Shown here one piece after another: positions 12,106-20,822 of a DNA stretch of 64,000 bases. Below the pieces are notes generated by a model that worked only from the letters and a program-made list of their open reading frames with translations, was not told the origin of the DNA and made no database searches. Numbering within the stretch: the first letter of the stretch is position 1; each line of letters begins with the position of its first letter. Source of the stretch: Pseudomonas fildesensis (GTDB lineage: Bacteria > Pseudomonadota > Gammaproteobacteria > Pseudomonadales > Pseudomonadaceae); the NCBI RefSeq assembly GCF_001050345.1, contig NZ_LFMW01000005.1, positions 124,001 through 188,000 on the forward strand, given 5' to 3'. The position numbers and the translations under genes were made by a program.

Positions 12106-12758
12106 CCAGCGAAACTCCTCAGGGCCAACCCGCAAGCCACTCCCATCACTCGGGCATCCACGGCCCATTGCGCACCGTCAACTCGAAGGCCCAGCGTGAA
12201 GCTGGCGAAATCCTGACGGCAAGCGCGCTCCAATGCAAACCCTTCCACATCCACCACCCGCGGCACCAGCCCGGCCAGGGCCAAAACCGCCTCGCGGGCC
12301 TCGACCTGCTCCTTAAGGCATGCCGCCAGCAACACCTCGACCCGAGCCGGGTCCTGGGCAGACGGCCCGCGTACCTGAAAGTCCAGGGCCACCTCGTCCA
12401 ACGGGTAAGGAATGTACTGGTCGGCCTCCATTTGGATCATCCAGGTCATCTCTTCGTCGGTGAGCCCGGCGTCCATGTCGATCACCCGTACGATAACCGA
12501 AGGGCCCGCGACGGCAATCGCCGCTTGCCTGGCCGACGTGCGCAATCGGGAAAACGCCTGGTGTAATGCCTGGCCTATACCTTCGAGGTCGAGCATTGTG
12601 CCATCGACCACCGCATGGGCCGGCAGCGCCTGTGTGGCATAGCTTTGCACGCTGTAACCGCTGGCTGAACGCCCTAATTCTATAAGCCTGATGCCCGTAT
12701 CATTGATGTCGACACCGAGTACGGTGTCGACTTTTCGCCTGAAAAATCCCTTTCTCAT
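12102..12758 (-). CDS. pilM: PilM-like protein with a large internal deletion
   Basis: This predicted 218-residue protein has both ends of PilM but not the middle. The N-terminal part matches the actin-like fold (VDTVLGVDINDTGIRLIEL, then EADQYIPYPLDEVALDFQV, and PRVVDVEGFALERAC near 170-185). The last residues VACGLALRSFAG are the recognisable PilM C-terminus. Canonical PilM is about 354 residues, so roughly 135 residues carrying the second nucleotide-binding motifs are missing, in frame. The ATG at 12756-12758 has GGGGAG a few bases upstream; longer in-frame starts at 12785 and 12932 exist but add unconserved sequence. First gene of the pil operon, divergent from ponA. Confidence 0.85.
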   Translation of the reverse strand: MRKGFFRRKVDTVLGVDINDTGIRLIELGRSASGYSVQSYATQALPAHAVVDGTMLDLEGIGQALHQAFSRLRTSARQAAIAVAGPSVIVRVIDMDAGLTDEEMTWMIQMEADQYIPYPLDEVALDFQVRGPSAQDPARVEVLLAACLKEQVEAREAVLALAGLVPRVVDVEGFALERACRQDFASFTLGLRVDGAQWAVDARVMGVACGLALRSFAG

Positions 12759-12976
12759 AAAACTCCCCAAAACTTTCTCTGTCATACCGCCTGATTGCCG
12801 CTGGCGAACCGTGCATTCGGTCGACTTGTTTAAGCCGCGCCAATGACGCCCCAAGGCGAAAAATGCTTTAATGCCCAGCGTTTTTTCCCGCTTTTTTCTG
12901 CAGCTCGGGTCGATCCATCGTTTGCCATGCATGCCCCGACGCCTAACTCATTCTTTTCTCTGGAAATCCAAAAGCC

Positions 12977-15442
12977 TTGATTCGTCTGCTGAAGTTTTTC
13001 GGGTACTCCATTGTCGCCGTCGTCTGCGGGCTGATGCTCGTCCTCAGCGGGGCTTACCTCTACCTTAGTCCGGGTTTGCCCTCCGTAGAGGCCCTGAGAA
13101 GTATCCAGTTGCAGATTCCTTTGCGGGTCTACAGCAGCGATGAAAAACTTATCGCGGAGTTCGGCGAAATGCGCCGCACACCGATTCGTTTCGCCGACAT
13201 TCCACCCAATTTCATCAGCGCGCTGCTGTCGGCCGAAGACGATAATTTCGCCAACCACTACGGCGTCGACCCCAGCAGCTTGGTGCGCGCCGCGACACAG
13301 CTGGTAAAAAGCGGACACATTCAGTCCGGTGGCAGCACTATCACCATGCAGGTGGCGAAGAACTTCTTCCTCACCAGCGAGCGCAGTTTTTCGCGTAAAG
13401 CCACCGAGATTCTGCTGGCCCTGCAGATCGAACGTCAGCTGACCAAGGACGAGATCCTTGAGCTGTACGTCAACAAGATCTACCTCGGCAACCGTGCCTA
13501 CGGGATCGAAGCCGCCTCCCAGGTGTACTACGGCAAGTCGATTCGCGACGCCAGCCTGGCGCAGATGGCGATGATTGCCGGCCTGCCCAAGGCCCCTTCA
13601 CGCTTCAACCCCCTGGCCAACCCGGCGCGCAGCAAAGAACGCCGCGACTGGATCCTCGGCCGCATGTACAAGCTCGGCAAGATCGACCAGGCCGCCTATG
13701 AAAGCGCAGTGTCCGAGCCGTTGAACGCCAGCTACCACGTGCCGACGCCGGAAGTGAACGCGCCGTATATCGCCGAAATGGCACGGGCCGAAATGGTTGG
13801 CCGTTATGGCAGCGAGGCCTACACCGAAGGCTTCCGCGTGACCACGACCATTCCGAGCGACTCGCAGGAAATCGCCAACACTTCAGTGCACTCCGGCCTG
13901 ATCACCTACGACCAGCGCCACGGCTACCGTGGCCCTGAATCGCGCCTGCCGGGCAAAACCCTGAGCGCCTGGACCACCGAGCTGGGCAAACAGCGCCCGA
14001 TCAGCGGCCTCGAACCGGCCATCGTCACCCAAGTGAAGAAAGACGGCGTGCAGGTGCTGACCCGCACCGGCGAAGCGCAAGTGGCGTGGGACAGCATGAA
14101 GTGGGCGCGCCCGTTCCTGAACACCAACAGCATGGGCCCGATGCCCAAGCAGCCATCAGACGTGGCGCAGGTGGGTGACTTGATCCGCGTGCAACGCCAG
14201 AAGGATGACAGCCTCAAATTCAGCCAGGTGCCGGTCGCCCAGGGCGCCCTGGTGTCGCTGGACCCGCAGAACGGTGCAATCCGCGCGCTGGTCGGCGGCT
14301 TTGCGTTCGAGCAGAGCAACTACAACCGCGCTACCCAGGCCAAGCGCCAGCCAGGTTCGAGCTTCAAGCCGTTCATCTACAGCGCCGCGCTGGATAACGG
14401 CTACACCGCCGCCAGCCTGGTCAACGATGCACCGATCGTGTTTGTCGACGAGTACCTGGACAAGGTCTGGCGCCCGAAGAACGACACCAACACCTTCCTC
14501 GGCCCGATCCGTATCCGCGAGGCGCTGTACAAGTCGCGTAACCTGGTATCGATCCGCTTGCTGCAGGCGATGGGCGTAGGCAAAACTATCGATTACATGA
14601 CCCGCTTTGGCTTCGCCAAATCGGACTTGCCGCCGAACCTGTCCCTGGCGCTGGGCACCGCGACCCTCACGCCGATGGAAATCGCCACCGGCTGGAGCAC
14701 CTTTGCCAACGGCGGCTACAAGATCACGCCGTACTTGATCGACAAGATCGAGAGCCGCAACGGCGACACCCTGTTCACCGCCAACCCGCCACGCGTGCCG
14801 GGTGACGTGGTCAACGGCGTGGCGGCAACCGATGGCGTCGCTGCACCGAGCAACGGCGGCATCACCATCGAGCCGACCCCTGGCACCGCGCCAACCCCGA
14901 CCAGCGCGGCTGCAACCGAGCCACAAGCGCCAGCCGTGGCCGAGCGCATCGTTGATGGCCGTACCACGTATATCCTCAACAGCATCCTCGAAGACGTAAT
15001 CAAGAAGGGTACCGGTCGCCGCGCCTTGGCCCTCGGTCGCGCGGATATCGCCGGCAAGACCGGTACCACCAACGAATCCAAGGACGCCTGGTTCTCCGGC
15101 TACAACGCCGACTACGTGACCACCGTGTGGACCGGTTACGACCAGCCGGAAAGCCTTGGCCGCCGCGAATTCGGTGGCACCGTCGCGCTGCCGATCTGGA
15201 TGAGCTACATGGGCGCTGCCCTGAAGGACAAGCCGCTGCACACCCAGCCGGAACCGGAAGGCATCCTCAGCTTACGGATCGACCCGGTCAGTGGCCGTGC
15301 CGCATCGCCAAGCACGCCGAATGCGTACTTCGAGCTGTTCAAGAGCGAAGACACGCCACCGTCGGTCAACGAGCTGGGTAACGGCGTTGCACCGGGCAGC
15401 CCGCTGCCGGCGGATGAGGCGGCGCCGATCGATTTGTTCTAA
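12977..15442 (+). CDS. ponA: Penicillin-binding protein 1A (bifunctional)
   Basis: This 821-residue class A PBP polymerises and cross-links peptidoglycan. It starts at a TTG (12977-12979), because no in-frame ATG lies near the conserved N-terminus IRLLKFFG. A signal-anchor helix occupies about 8-30. The glycosyltransferase domain contains SAEDDNFANHYGVD, GGSTITMQVAKN and LYVNKIYLG. An OB-like insert precedes the transpeptidase, which has SSFKP (SxxK), SRN, and KTGTT followed by KDAWFSGY. A low-complexity Pro/Thr/Ala insert sits within the transpeptidase at about 640-660. The order and length are those of Pseudomonas PBP1A. It is divergent from pilM, its usual neighbour. Confidence 0.96.
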   Translation: MIRLLKFFGYSIVAVVCGLMLVLSGAYLYLSPGLPSVEALRSIQLQIPLRVYSSDEKLIAEFGEMRRTPIRFADIPPNFISALLSAEDDNFANHYGVDPSSLVRAATQLVKSGHIQSGGSTITMQVAKNFFLTSERSFSRKATEILLALQIERQLTKDEILELYVNKIYLGNRAYGIEAASQVYYGKSIRDASLAQMAMIAGLPKAPSRFNPLANPARSKERRDWILGRMYKLGKIDQAAYESAVSEPLNASYHVPTPEVNAPYIAEMARAEMVGRYGSEAYTEGFRVTTTIPSDSQEIANTSVHSGLITYDQRHGYRGPESRLPGKTLSAWTTELGKQRPISGLEPAIVTQVKKDGVQVLTRTGEAQVAWDSMKWARPFLNTNSMGPMPKQPSDVAQVGDLIRVQRQKDDSLKFSQVPVAQGALVSLDPQNGAIRALVGGFAFEQSNYNRATQAKRQPGSSFKPFIYSAALDNGYTAASLVNDAPIVFVDEYLDKVWRPKNDTNTFLGPIRIREALYKSRNLVSIRLLQAMGVGKTIDYMTRFGFAKSDLPPNLSLALGTATLTPMEIATGWSTFANGGYKITPYLIDKIESRNGDTLFTANPPRVPGDVVNGVAATDGVAAPSNGGITIEPTPGTAPTPTSAAATEPQAPAVAERIVDGRTTYILNSILEDVIKKGTGRRALALGRADIAGKTGTTNESKDAWFSGYNADYVTTVWTGYDQPESLGRREFGGTVALPIWMSYMGAALKDKPLHTQPEPEGILSLRIDPVSGRAASPSTPNAYFELFKSEDTPPSVNELGNGVAPGSPLPADEAAPIDLF

Positions 15443-15471
15443 CCGCGACCTTAAGTCAATGAGGTTCAAAC

Positions 15472-15561
15472 TGTGGGAGGGGGCTTGCTCCCGATTGCGG
15501 ACTGTCAGTCAATGCATCTTGTGACTGGTACACCGCTATCGGGAGCAAGCCCCCTCCCACA
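15472..15561. repeat. REPIN, TGTGGGAGG family
   Basis: A pair of inverted REP arms: TGTGGGAGGGGGCTTGCTCC at the left and its near-perfect complement ending CCTCCCACA at the right, separated by about 40 variable bases. It belongs to the same family as the elements at 23286, 25454, 27915, 62202 and 63395. It follows the ponA stop. Confidence 0.9.
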
Positions 15562-15599
15562 TTTGGATCTCCACAAGACTCAAGTGAATCGCCAGCCAC

Positions 15600-15634
15600 A
15601 AAAAAGCCCCGACTCAACCGAGCCGGGGCTTTTT
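15600..15634. terminator. Bidirectional terminator between ponA and maeB
   Basis: A 10-bp stem with one mismatch (GCCCCGACTC / GAGCCGGGGC) is flanked by an A-run on the left and a T-run on the right. It can therefore stop transcription from both of the convergent genes. Confidence 0.88.
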
Positions 15635-15653
15635 GTTGGTGCGCTACAACAGC

Positions 15654-16922
15654 TTAGCCGCCGAACACATCATCCACGCTTTGCAGCGGGTAGTTCTTCG
15701 GATACGGCAGGGTGGCCACACCGGTCTCGATTGCGGCTTTGGCCACGGCGTCGGAGATCAGGGTGATCAGGCGCTTATCCATTGGTTTCGGAATGATGTA
15801 CTCACGACCGAATTCCAGTTTGGCGCCACCGTAGGCATCGCAAACATCCTGAGGCACAGGCAGCTTGGCCAGTTCACGCAGGGCGTTGGCCGCAGCTACT
15901 TTCATCTCTTCGTTGATGCGCTTGGCGCGAACGTCCAGAGCGCCACGGAAGATGAACGGGAAGCCCAGTACGTTGTTGACCTGGTTCGGGTAGTCCGAAC
16001 GGCCGGTGGCCATGATCACGTCGTCACGGGTGGCGTGCGCCAGTTCCGGCGCGATTTCCGGGTCCGGGTTGGAGCAGGCGAACACGATCGGGTTGGCCGC
16101 CATGGCCTTCAGGCCTTCAGCGCTCAGCAGGTTCGGGCCGGACAGGCCGACGAACACGTCAGCACCGTCAAGGGCATCAGCCAGGGTGCGCTTGGAGGAC
16201 GGGTGGGCAAACATTGCCTTGTACTGGTTCAGGTCGGTACGCTCGGACTGGATCACGCCCTTGCTGTCGACCATGTAGATGTTTTCCAGCTTGGCGCCCA
16301 TGCTCACGATCAGCTTCATGCAGGAAATGGCCGCAGCGCCGGCACCCAGGCAGACGATCTTCGCGTCAGCCAGGGTTTTGCCTGCGATTTCCAGGGCGTT
16401 GATCATGCCGGCGGCGGTAACGATCGCGGTGCCGTGCTGGTCATCGTGGAATACCGGAATGTCGCACTGCTCGATCAGGGCCTTTTCGATCTCGAAGCAC
16501 TCAGGTGCCTTGATGTCTTCCAGGTTGATGCCACCGAAGGTGATGGAAATGCGTTTGACGGTGTCGATGAAAGCCTGCGGGCTCTCGGAATCGACTTCGA
16601 TGTCGAATACGTCGATGCCGGCGAAGCGCTTGAACAGCACGCCTTTACCTTCCATGACTGGCTTGGAAGCCAATGGGCCGAGGTTACCCAGGCCGAGAAT
16701 CGCGGTGCCATCGGAAATCACTGCAACCAGGTTGCCTTTGCCGGTGTACTTGTACGCCAGCTCAGGGTCACGGGCGATTTCACGTACGGGCTCGGCAACG
16801 CCAGGGCTGTAGGCCAGCGACAGGTCGCGGGCGGTGGCAGTGGCTTTGGTGAGCTCTACACTCAGCTTTCCTGGACGAGGATGGGCATGATATTCGAGAG
16901 CGGCAGTTTTCAAATCAGACAT
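15654..16922 (-). CDS. maeB: NADP-type malic enzyme, short form
   Basis: This 422-residue enzyme oxidatively decarboxylates malate to pyruvate. The N-terminal malic domain has LAYSPGVAEPVREIA, the catalytic/metal region FDIEVDSESPQAFI, and IPVFHDDQHGTAIV (metal ligands in HDDQHG). The Rossmann domain carries VCLGAGAAAISCMKL near 195-210, and VFVGLSGPNLL and ACSNPDPEI follow. The length equals the catalytic core alone. The C-terminal phosphotransacetylase-like domain found in many MaeB proteins of about 760 residues is absent, as is usual for this Pseudomonas form. NADP versus NAD preference is inferred from the family, not seen directly. Confidence 0.93.
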   Translation of the reverse strand: MSDLKTAALEYHAHPRPGKLSVELTKATATARDLSLAYSPGVAEPVREIARDPELAYKYTGKGNLVAVISDGTAILGLGNLGPLASKPVMEGKGVLFKRFAGIDVFDIEVDSESPQAFIDTVKRISITFGGINLEDIKAPECFEIEKALIEQCDIPVFHDDQHGTAIVTAAGMINALEIAGKTLADAKIVCLGAGAAAISCMKLIVSMGAKLENIYMVDSKGVIQSERTDLNQYKAMFAHPSSKRTLADALDGADVFVGLSGPNLLSAEGLKAMAANPIVFACSNPDPEIAPELAHATRDDVIMATGRSDYPNQVNNVLGFPFIFRGALDVRAKRINEEMKVAAANALRELAKLPVPQDVCDAYGGAKLEFGREYIIPKPMDKRLITLISDAVAKAAIETGVATLPYPKNYPLQSVDDVFGG

Positions 16923-17102
16923 ATCGGCATTCCGCTTTTACTGTTGGTCGACGGACCGCCGAGGATACTCGTGTCGCAAAGTCCCCACAAGACTGGGCAG
17001 TCACAGGTGTCAAGGGCCCTGCGCTACGACTTTCGGCCAAGAGCCACGGTATACAAGGGCTTAACTGTTCACAATCGACTTAAAAAATGTCTACAATTTT
17101 TA

Positions 17103-17909
17103 TCAAAGCGTCGATTTGAGCATGCCGGGATCGGTCAGCGGCATCAACCATCGCGCCTGACCGCTTTTCAAGCCACCGCGTCGAGACCGATCCTGTACCC
17201 AGCCACGCGCCTCGATAACGCTACCTTGCAGACCACTGAGCATTGCACTGTCGAATTGACCGGCGAGGTTGGGTGCAATACGTAATACCAGTGAGCCCTG
17301 CAGCTCAATCCAGACTCCGCCACGATTGCGTTCGATCTTGCTCACGCGGCCGCTCACCAGCGCAAAGCCGGATTGCTTGAGTTGTGCCACGGTCTGCACC
17401 GGCGATTGCCGCCAGAGCCCCAGCCGCGCCTGGCGGGCTGTATTTTCCGCAGCCTGCTGACAGGCAACCAGATCGACATTTGGCGCGACGCCCACCTGAA
17501 ACCCCAGGCCTTCGGCCAGCAACTGCGCCTCCAGGTTCTCGCCGTTGGCGCCATAGAGGTGGGCCAGGGTGCGGCCGTAATGATCCTTGCGCTCGCGGCC
17601 CGGCACCAGGCCGAGCTTACCGTCGCTGGCCGCCACCAACGCCTGAAGGCGCTGGCGAGCGGCGACGGCGAAAGGCTCGTCGGCACGGCCTTTTTTACCG
17701 GTTTCCGGGGTATTGAGACCGATCATCCGCACGCTGCGGCCATCCTTGAGGCGCACCGTGTCGCCATCCACCACGCGCTGCACCTCTACACGGGCGATGG
17801 ACGCCGGCGCGGGGCAAAACACCTGGGCCTGCGCAGCCGACAGCCAAATCGCAGGCACAAAAAAGGCGCCCGCTAGGGACGCCTTTTTCAACAGCTGGGA
17901 AAAGCCCAA
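17103..17909 (-). CDS. Secreted thermonuclease-like (SNase fold) protein
   Basis: This is a 268-residue protein with a staphylococcal-nuclease domain. A signal peptide is clear (residues 1-28, two lysines then a hydrophobic stretch, ending SAAQA). The SNase motifs follow in order: VVDGDTVRL, RMIGLNTPET and ERKDHYGRTLAHLY, which supply the metal ligands and the catalytic arginine/glutamate pattern. A second beta-rich region fills residues 170-268. The start is a TTG at 17907-17909; a later GTG at 17856-17858 would destroy the signal peptide. The first codons contain the rpmE terminator (see 17859-17888). Substrate and physiological role are unknown; periplasmic or extracellular nucleic-acid hydrolysis is likely. 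Confidence 0.82.
   Translation of the reverse strand: MGFSQLLKKASLAGAFFVPAIWLSAAQAQVFCPAPASIARVEVQRVVDGDTVRLKDGRSVRMIGLNTPETGKKGRADEPFAVAARQRLQALVAASDGKLGLVPGRERKDHYGRTLAHLYGANGENLEAQLLAEGLGFQVGVAPNVDLVACQQAAENTARQARLGLWRQSPVQTVAQLKQSGFALVSGRVSKIERNRGGVWIELQGSLVLRIAPNLAGQFDSAMLSGLQGSVIEARGWVQDRSRRGGLKSGQARWLMPLTDPGMLKSTL
17859..17888. terminator. rpmE terminator inside the nuclease signal-peptide codons
   Basis: A 7-bp stem (17865-17871 with 17877-17883, one G-U on the minus strand) with a 5-base loop is flanked by six A on the left and five T on the right. In the minus direction it lies 41 bases after the rpmE stop, ends in six U and is a good intrinsic terminator. It also lies within codons 9-17 of the downstream nuclease gene, whose TTG start is upstream of it. 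Confidence 0.8.
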
Positions 17910-17923
17910 GAGGCTCTTCAGCC

Positions 17924-18154
17924 TTACTCTGCAGCAGCAGGAGCTTTCTTGCCGAAAGCACCGAAACGGTCTGCGAAGCGCTGTACACGGCCGCCGGTGT
18001 CCAGAGTTTTCTGCTTACCGGTGTAGAACGGGTGGCACTCGTTGCATACGTCAGTACCCAGTGGCTTGCACAGGTTCGAACGCGTTTCGAACTTGTTGCC
18101 GCAGCTGCAGGTAACTGCAATGGTTTCGTACGCTGGATGGATATCGGCTTTCAT
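17924..18154 (-). CDS. rpmE: 50S ribosomal protein L31, zinc-binding form
   Basis: This 76-residue ribosomal protein starts [20 protein letters not shown]. The cysteines of CSCGN, the next Cys (SNLCKPLG) and the [12 protein letters not shown] segment make up the zinc-binding C+ form, not the zinc-independent paralogue. The ATG at 18152-18154 is chosen over an 11-residue extension because it has a GGAAG site just upstream and matches the family N-terminus. It is divergent from priA, as usual in Pseudomonas. Confidence 0.97.
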   Translation of the reverse strand: MKADIHPAYETIAVTCSCGNKFETRSNLCKPLGTDVCNECHPFYTGKQKTLDTGGRVQRFADRFGAFGKKAPAAAE

Positions 18155-18383
18155 GGAGACTTCCTCGGGGCTAGCGTGCCGCCACACGACACTATTGTCG
18201 AATACCGCACGTAATTAGGCCGCGGATTCTACCAGACCTTTTTAATCGCGCAAGCTCCGCCTCCCGCCGTTTCCCCACATAAAAGCCCCTTTCATCAGAA
18301 AACTATCGGCTACCCCAAGCCTTCCCCTGTCTGCTAGGCTCCCGCCCCTGCGCCACCGCCTGCCTTTATATGAGACCCCCCGC

Positions 18384-20603
18384 GTGCCCGACGCCATTTT
18401 GCGCCTAGCCCTGCCCTCGCCTCTGCGCCGCCTGTTCGACTACCGGGCCCCGGCCGGCGTGCTGCGGGCGCAATTGCAGCCGGGTATGCGCGTGCGCGTG
18501 CCGTTCGGGCGCCGGGAGATGATCGGCATCCTGGTGGAAGTTGCCGACCACAGCGAAGTGCCTGCCGAAAAACTCAAACCGGCCGTGGCCATCCTGGATA
18601 TCACGCCGCCACTGCCACCCGCGCTGTTCAAGCTCTGCCTGTGGACCTCCCAGTATTACCAGCACAGCCTGGGCGACACCTTGAGTTGGGCGCTACCGGT
18701 GCTGTTGCGTCAGGGTGAACTGGCTGAAGCGCGCCAGGAACGCTTCTGGTCGACGGTGCCCGGCGCACGCCTCGACGACCCGCGAATCGCCCGCGCCCCG
18801 CGCCAGCGTGAAGCCCTGGCGACCCTGGCCCAGCACCCCCATGGCGTCGCGCATCAGCTATTAAGCAAGCTGATGCTGAGCAAGGACAGCCTCGACCTGC
18901 TGCTGGCCAAGGGCCTGGTGCAGGTGGAAATCCGCAAGCACGCCCCCGACCCGCGCCACGAGCACTGGCTGGCCCAACCGGAATTGCCGCTGAACCCCGA
19001 ACAACACGCCGCCTATGAAGCCATTCGTGCCGGCTTCGACAGCTTCCACGCATTCCTGCTGGCCGGCGTCACCGGCAGCGGCAAGACCGAAGTCTATTTG
19101 CAGTTGATTCGCGAAACCCTGCAGGCCGGCAAACAGGCGCTGGTGCTGATCCCCGAGATCAACCTCGGCCCGCAGACCCTGGCGCGCTTCGAACAGCGCT
19201 TCAACGCACGCATCGCCCTGGTGCACTCGGCGGTCAACGACCGTGAGCGCCTGGAGTCCTGGCTGGCGGCGCGGGATGGCGAGGCCGACATTATTATCGG
19301 CACCCGTTCGGCGCTGTTCACCCCGATGAAAAACCCCGGGCTGATCATCATCGACGAGGAGCACGACGGCTCCTATAAACAGCAGGAAGGCCTGCGCTAC
19401 CACGCCCGCGACCTGGCGCTGGTGCGGGCGCGCCAGGAAGACATCCCGATTGTACTGGGCTCCGCCACACCATCCCTGGAAAGCCTGCACAACGCCTACA
19501 CCGGCCGTTACGGGCTCCTACGCTTAAATGAGCGCGCGGGTGGCGCCAAGCAACCACGGTTCCTGCGCCTGGACGTAAAAAGTCGTCCGCTGGACAGCGG
19601 TATTTCCGGGCCGATGCAGCAAGCCATCGGCCAGACTCTCGCCGCCGGCCAGCAGGTACTGGTGTTCCTCAACCGCCGGGGCTTCGCGCCGACGCTGCTG
19701 TGCCATGACTGCGGCTGGATGTCCGAGTGCGAGCGCTGCGATGCGCGCATGACCGTACACCAGCGCCACGGCGAGTTGCGCTGCCATCACTGCGGCCATG
19801 TGGAACGCGTGCCACGCCACTGCCCACAATGCGGCAAAGTCGACCTGCGGCCAGTGGGCGCGGGCACCGAGCGCGCGGAAGAGCGCCTGGGCATTCTGTT
19901 CCCCGATTACCCGGTGCTGCGGGTCGACCGCGACAGCACTTCGCGAAAAGACGCGATGAACCAGTTGTTTGCCACTATCCAGAAAGGCCAGCCGTGCATT
20001 TTGGTGGGCACGCAGATGCTCGCCAAAGGGCATCACTTTCCACGGGTGACCCTGGTGTCGATCCTGGATGCCGACGGTGGATTGTTCTCCGGGGATTTCC
20101 GCGCCAGCGAGCGCATGGCGCAGCTGATCGTGCAGGTCGCAGGCCGCGCCGGGCGTGCCGAAGAACCGGGCAGGGTAATCATCCAGACGCACCTGGCCGA
20201 CCACCCTTTGCTGATTCAACTGACAGAACAAGGCTACTTTGCCTTCGCCGAACAGGCCTTGAGTGAACGCCGCTCCGCCGGGCTGCCGCCCTTTGCGCAC
20301 CTCGCGCTGTTGCGCGCCGAGGCCCATAAACCGGGGCAGGCCGAAGGTTTTCTGGATGAAGCCTGCAGCGCCGCCGAACGTTTGCTCGGCGAACTGGGGC
20401 TGACCGGCATCGAATTGCTCGGCCCGGTGCCTGCGCCCATGGAGCGCCGCGCCGGGCGTTATCGCGCTCAGCTACTCTTGCAGGCGACATCGCGGGCACC
20501 GTTGCATCGGCTATTAAGCAGCTGGTTACTTGCGCTGGAGCAAATGCCCGGCGGTCGCCAAGTGAGATGGTCGTTGGATGTAGACCCGGTCGATTTATAT
20601 TAG
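18384..20603 (+). CDS. priA: Primosomal replication protein N' (PriA helicase)
   Basis: This is a 739-residue 3'-5' helicase that reloads the replisome at stalled forks. It starts with GTG at 18384. The N-terminal DNA-binding domain (about 1-180; RLFDYRAP, MRVRVPFGRR) is followed by Walker A GVTGSGKTEV at about 230-240, the DEEH box (LIIIDEEHDGSYKQQEG), FLNRRGFAP and the zinc-binding insertion (CHDCGWMSECERC, then CHHCG and CPQCG). The C-terminal helicase motif QVAGRAGR completes it. Length and motif order are canonical. Confidence 0.97.
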   Translation: MPDAILRLALPSPLRRLFDYRAPAGVLRAQLQPGMRVRVPFGRREMIGILVEVADHSEVPAEKLKPAVAILDITPPLPPALFKLCLWTSQYYQHSLGDTLSWALPVLLRQGELAEARQERFWSTVPGARLDDPRIARAPRQREALATLAQHPHGVAHQLLSKLMLSKDSLDLLLAKGLVQVEIRKHAPDPRHEHWLAQPELPLNPEQHAAYEAIRAGFDSFHAFLLAGVTGSGKTEVYLQLIRETLQAGKQALVLIPEINLGPQTLARFEQRFNARIALVHSAVNDRERLESWLAARDGEADIIIGTRSALFTPMKNPGLIIIDEEHDGSYKQQEGLRYHARDLALVRARQEDIPIVLGSATPSLESLHNAYTGRYGLLRLNERAGGAKQPRFLRLDVKSRPLDSGISGPMQQAIGQTLAAGQQVLVFLNRRGFAPTLLCHDCGWMSECERCDARMTVHQRHGELRCHHCGHVERVPRHCPQCGKVDLRPVGAGTERAEERLGILFPDYPVLRVDRDSTSRKDAMNQLFATIQKGQPCILVGTQMLAKGHHFPRVTLVSILDADGGLFSGDFRASERMAQLIVQVAGRAGRAEEPGRVIIQTHLADHPLLIQLTEQGYFAFAEQALSERRSAGLPPFAHLALLRAEAHKPGQAEGFLDEACSAAERLLGELGLTGIELLGPVPAPMERRAGRYRAQLLLQATSRAPLHRLLSSWLLALEQMPGGRQVRWSLDVDPVDLY

Positions 20604-20611
20604 ATAACCCT

Positions 20612-20706
20612 TGTGGCGAGGGAGCTTGCTCCCGTTGGGCTGCGCAGCAGCCCCAAGGTTTTTGGGAGCGCTTCGCACTCCAGCGGGAGCAAGTTCCCTC
20701 GCCACA
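20612..20706. repeat. REP-type palindrome, TGTGGCGAG family
   Basis: The left arm TGTGGCGAGGGAGCTTGCTC and the right complement ending CCCTCGCCACA enclose an inner hairpin (GGGCTGCGCAGCAGCCC). This is a different sequence family from the TGTGGGAGG elements; related copies are at 46954 and 51178. It fills the priA-argS gap. Confidence 0.85.
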
Positions 20707-20822
20707 GGTTAATCGTCCGTGAAGGTCCGACGAAGGTTGGCAAGCCCGCCCTCGCCACGGATAATACCCAGTTTTTCCACCTGCGCATCGCGCGCCGCCG
20801 CTTGCGGTCGAAAGAGAACACC

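Noticed and set aside
12977..12979. Frameshift or missing start in ponA because no ATG is present
   Set aside because: A TTG exactly at the conserved N-terminus explains it; TTG starts also fit hslV, the SPOR gene and the nuclease here.
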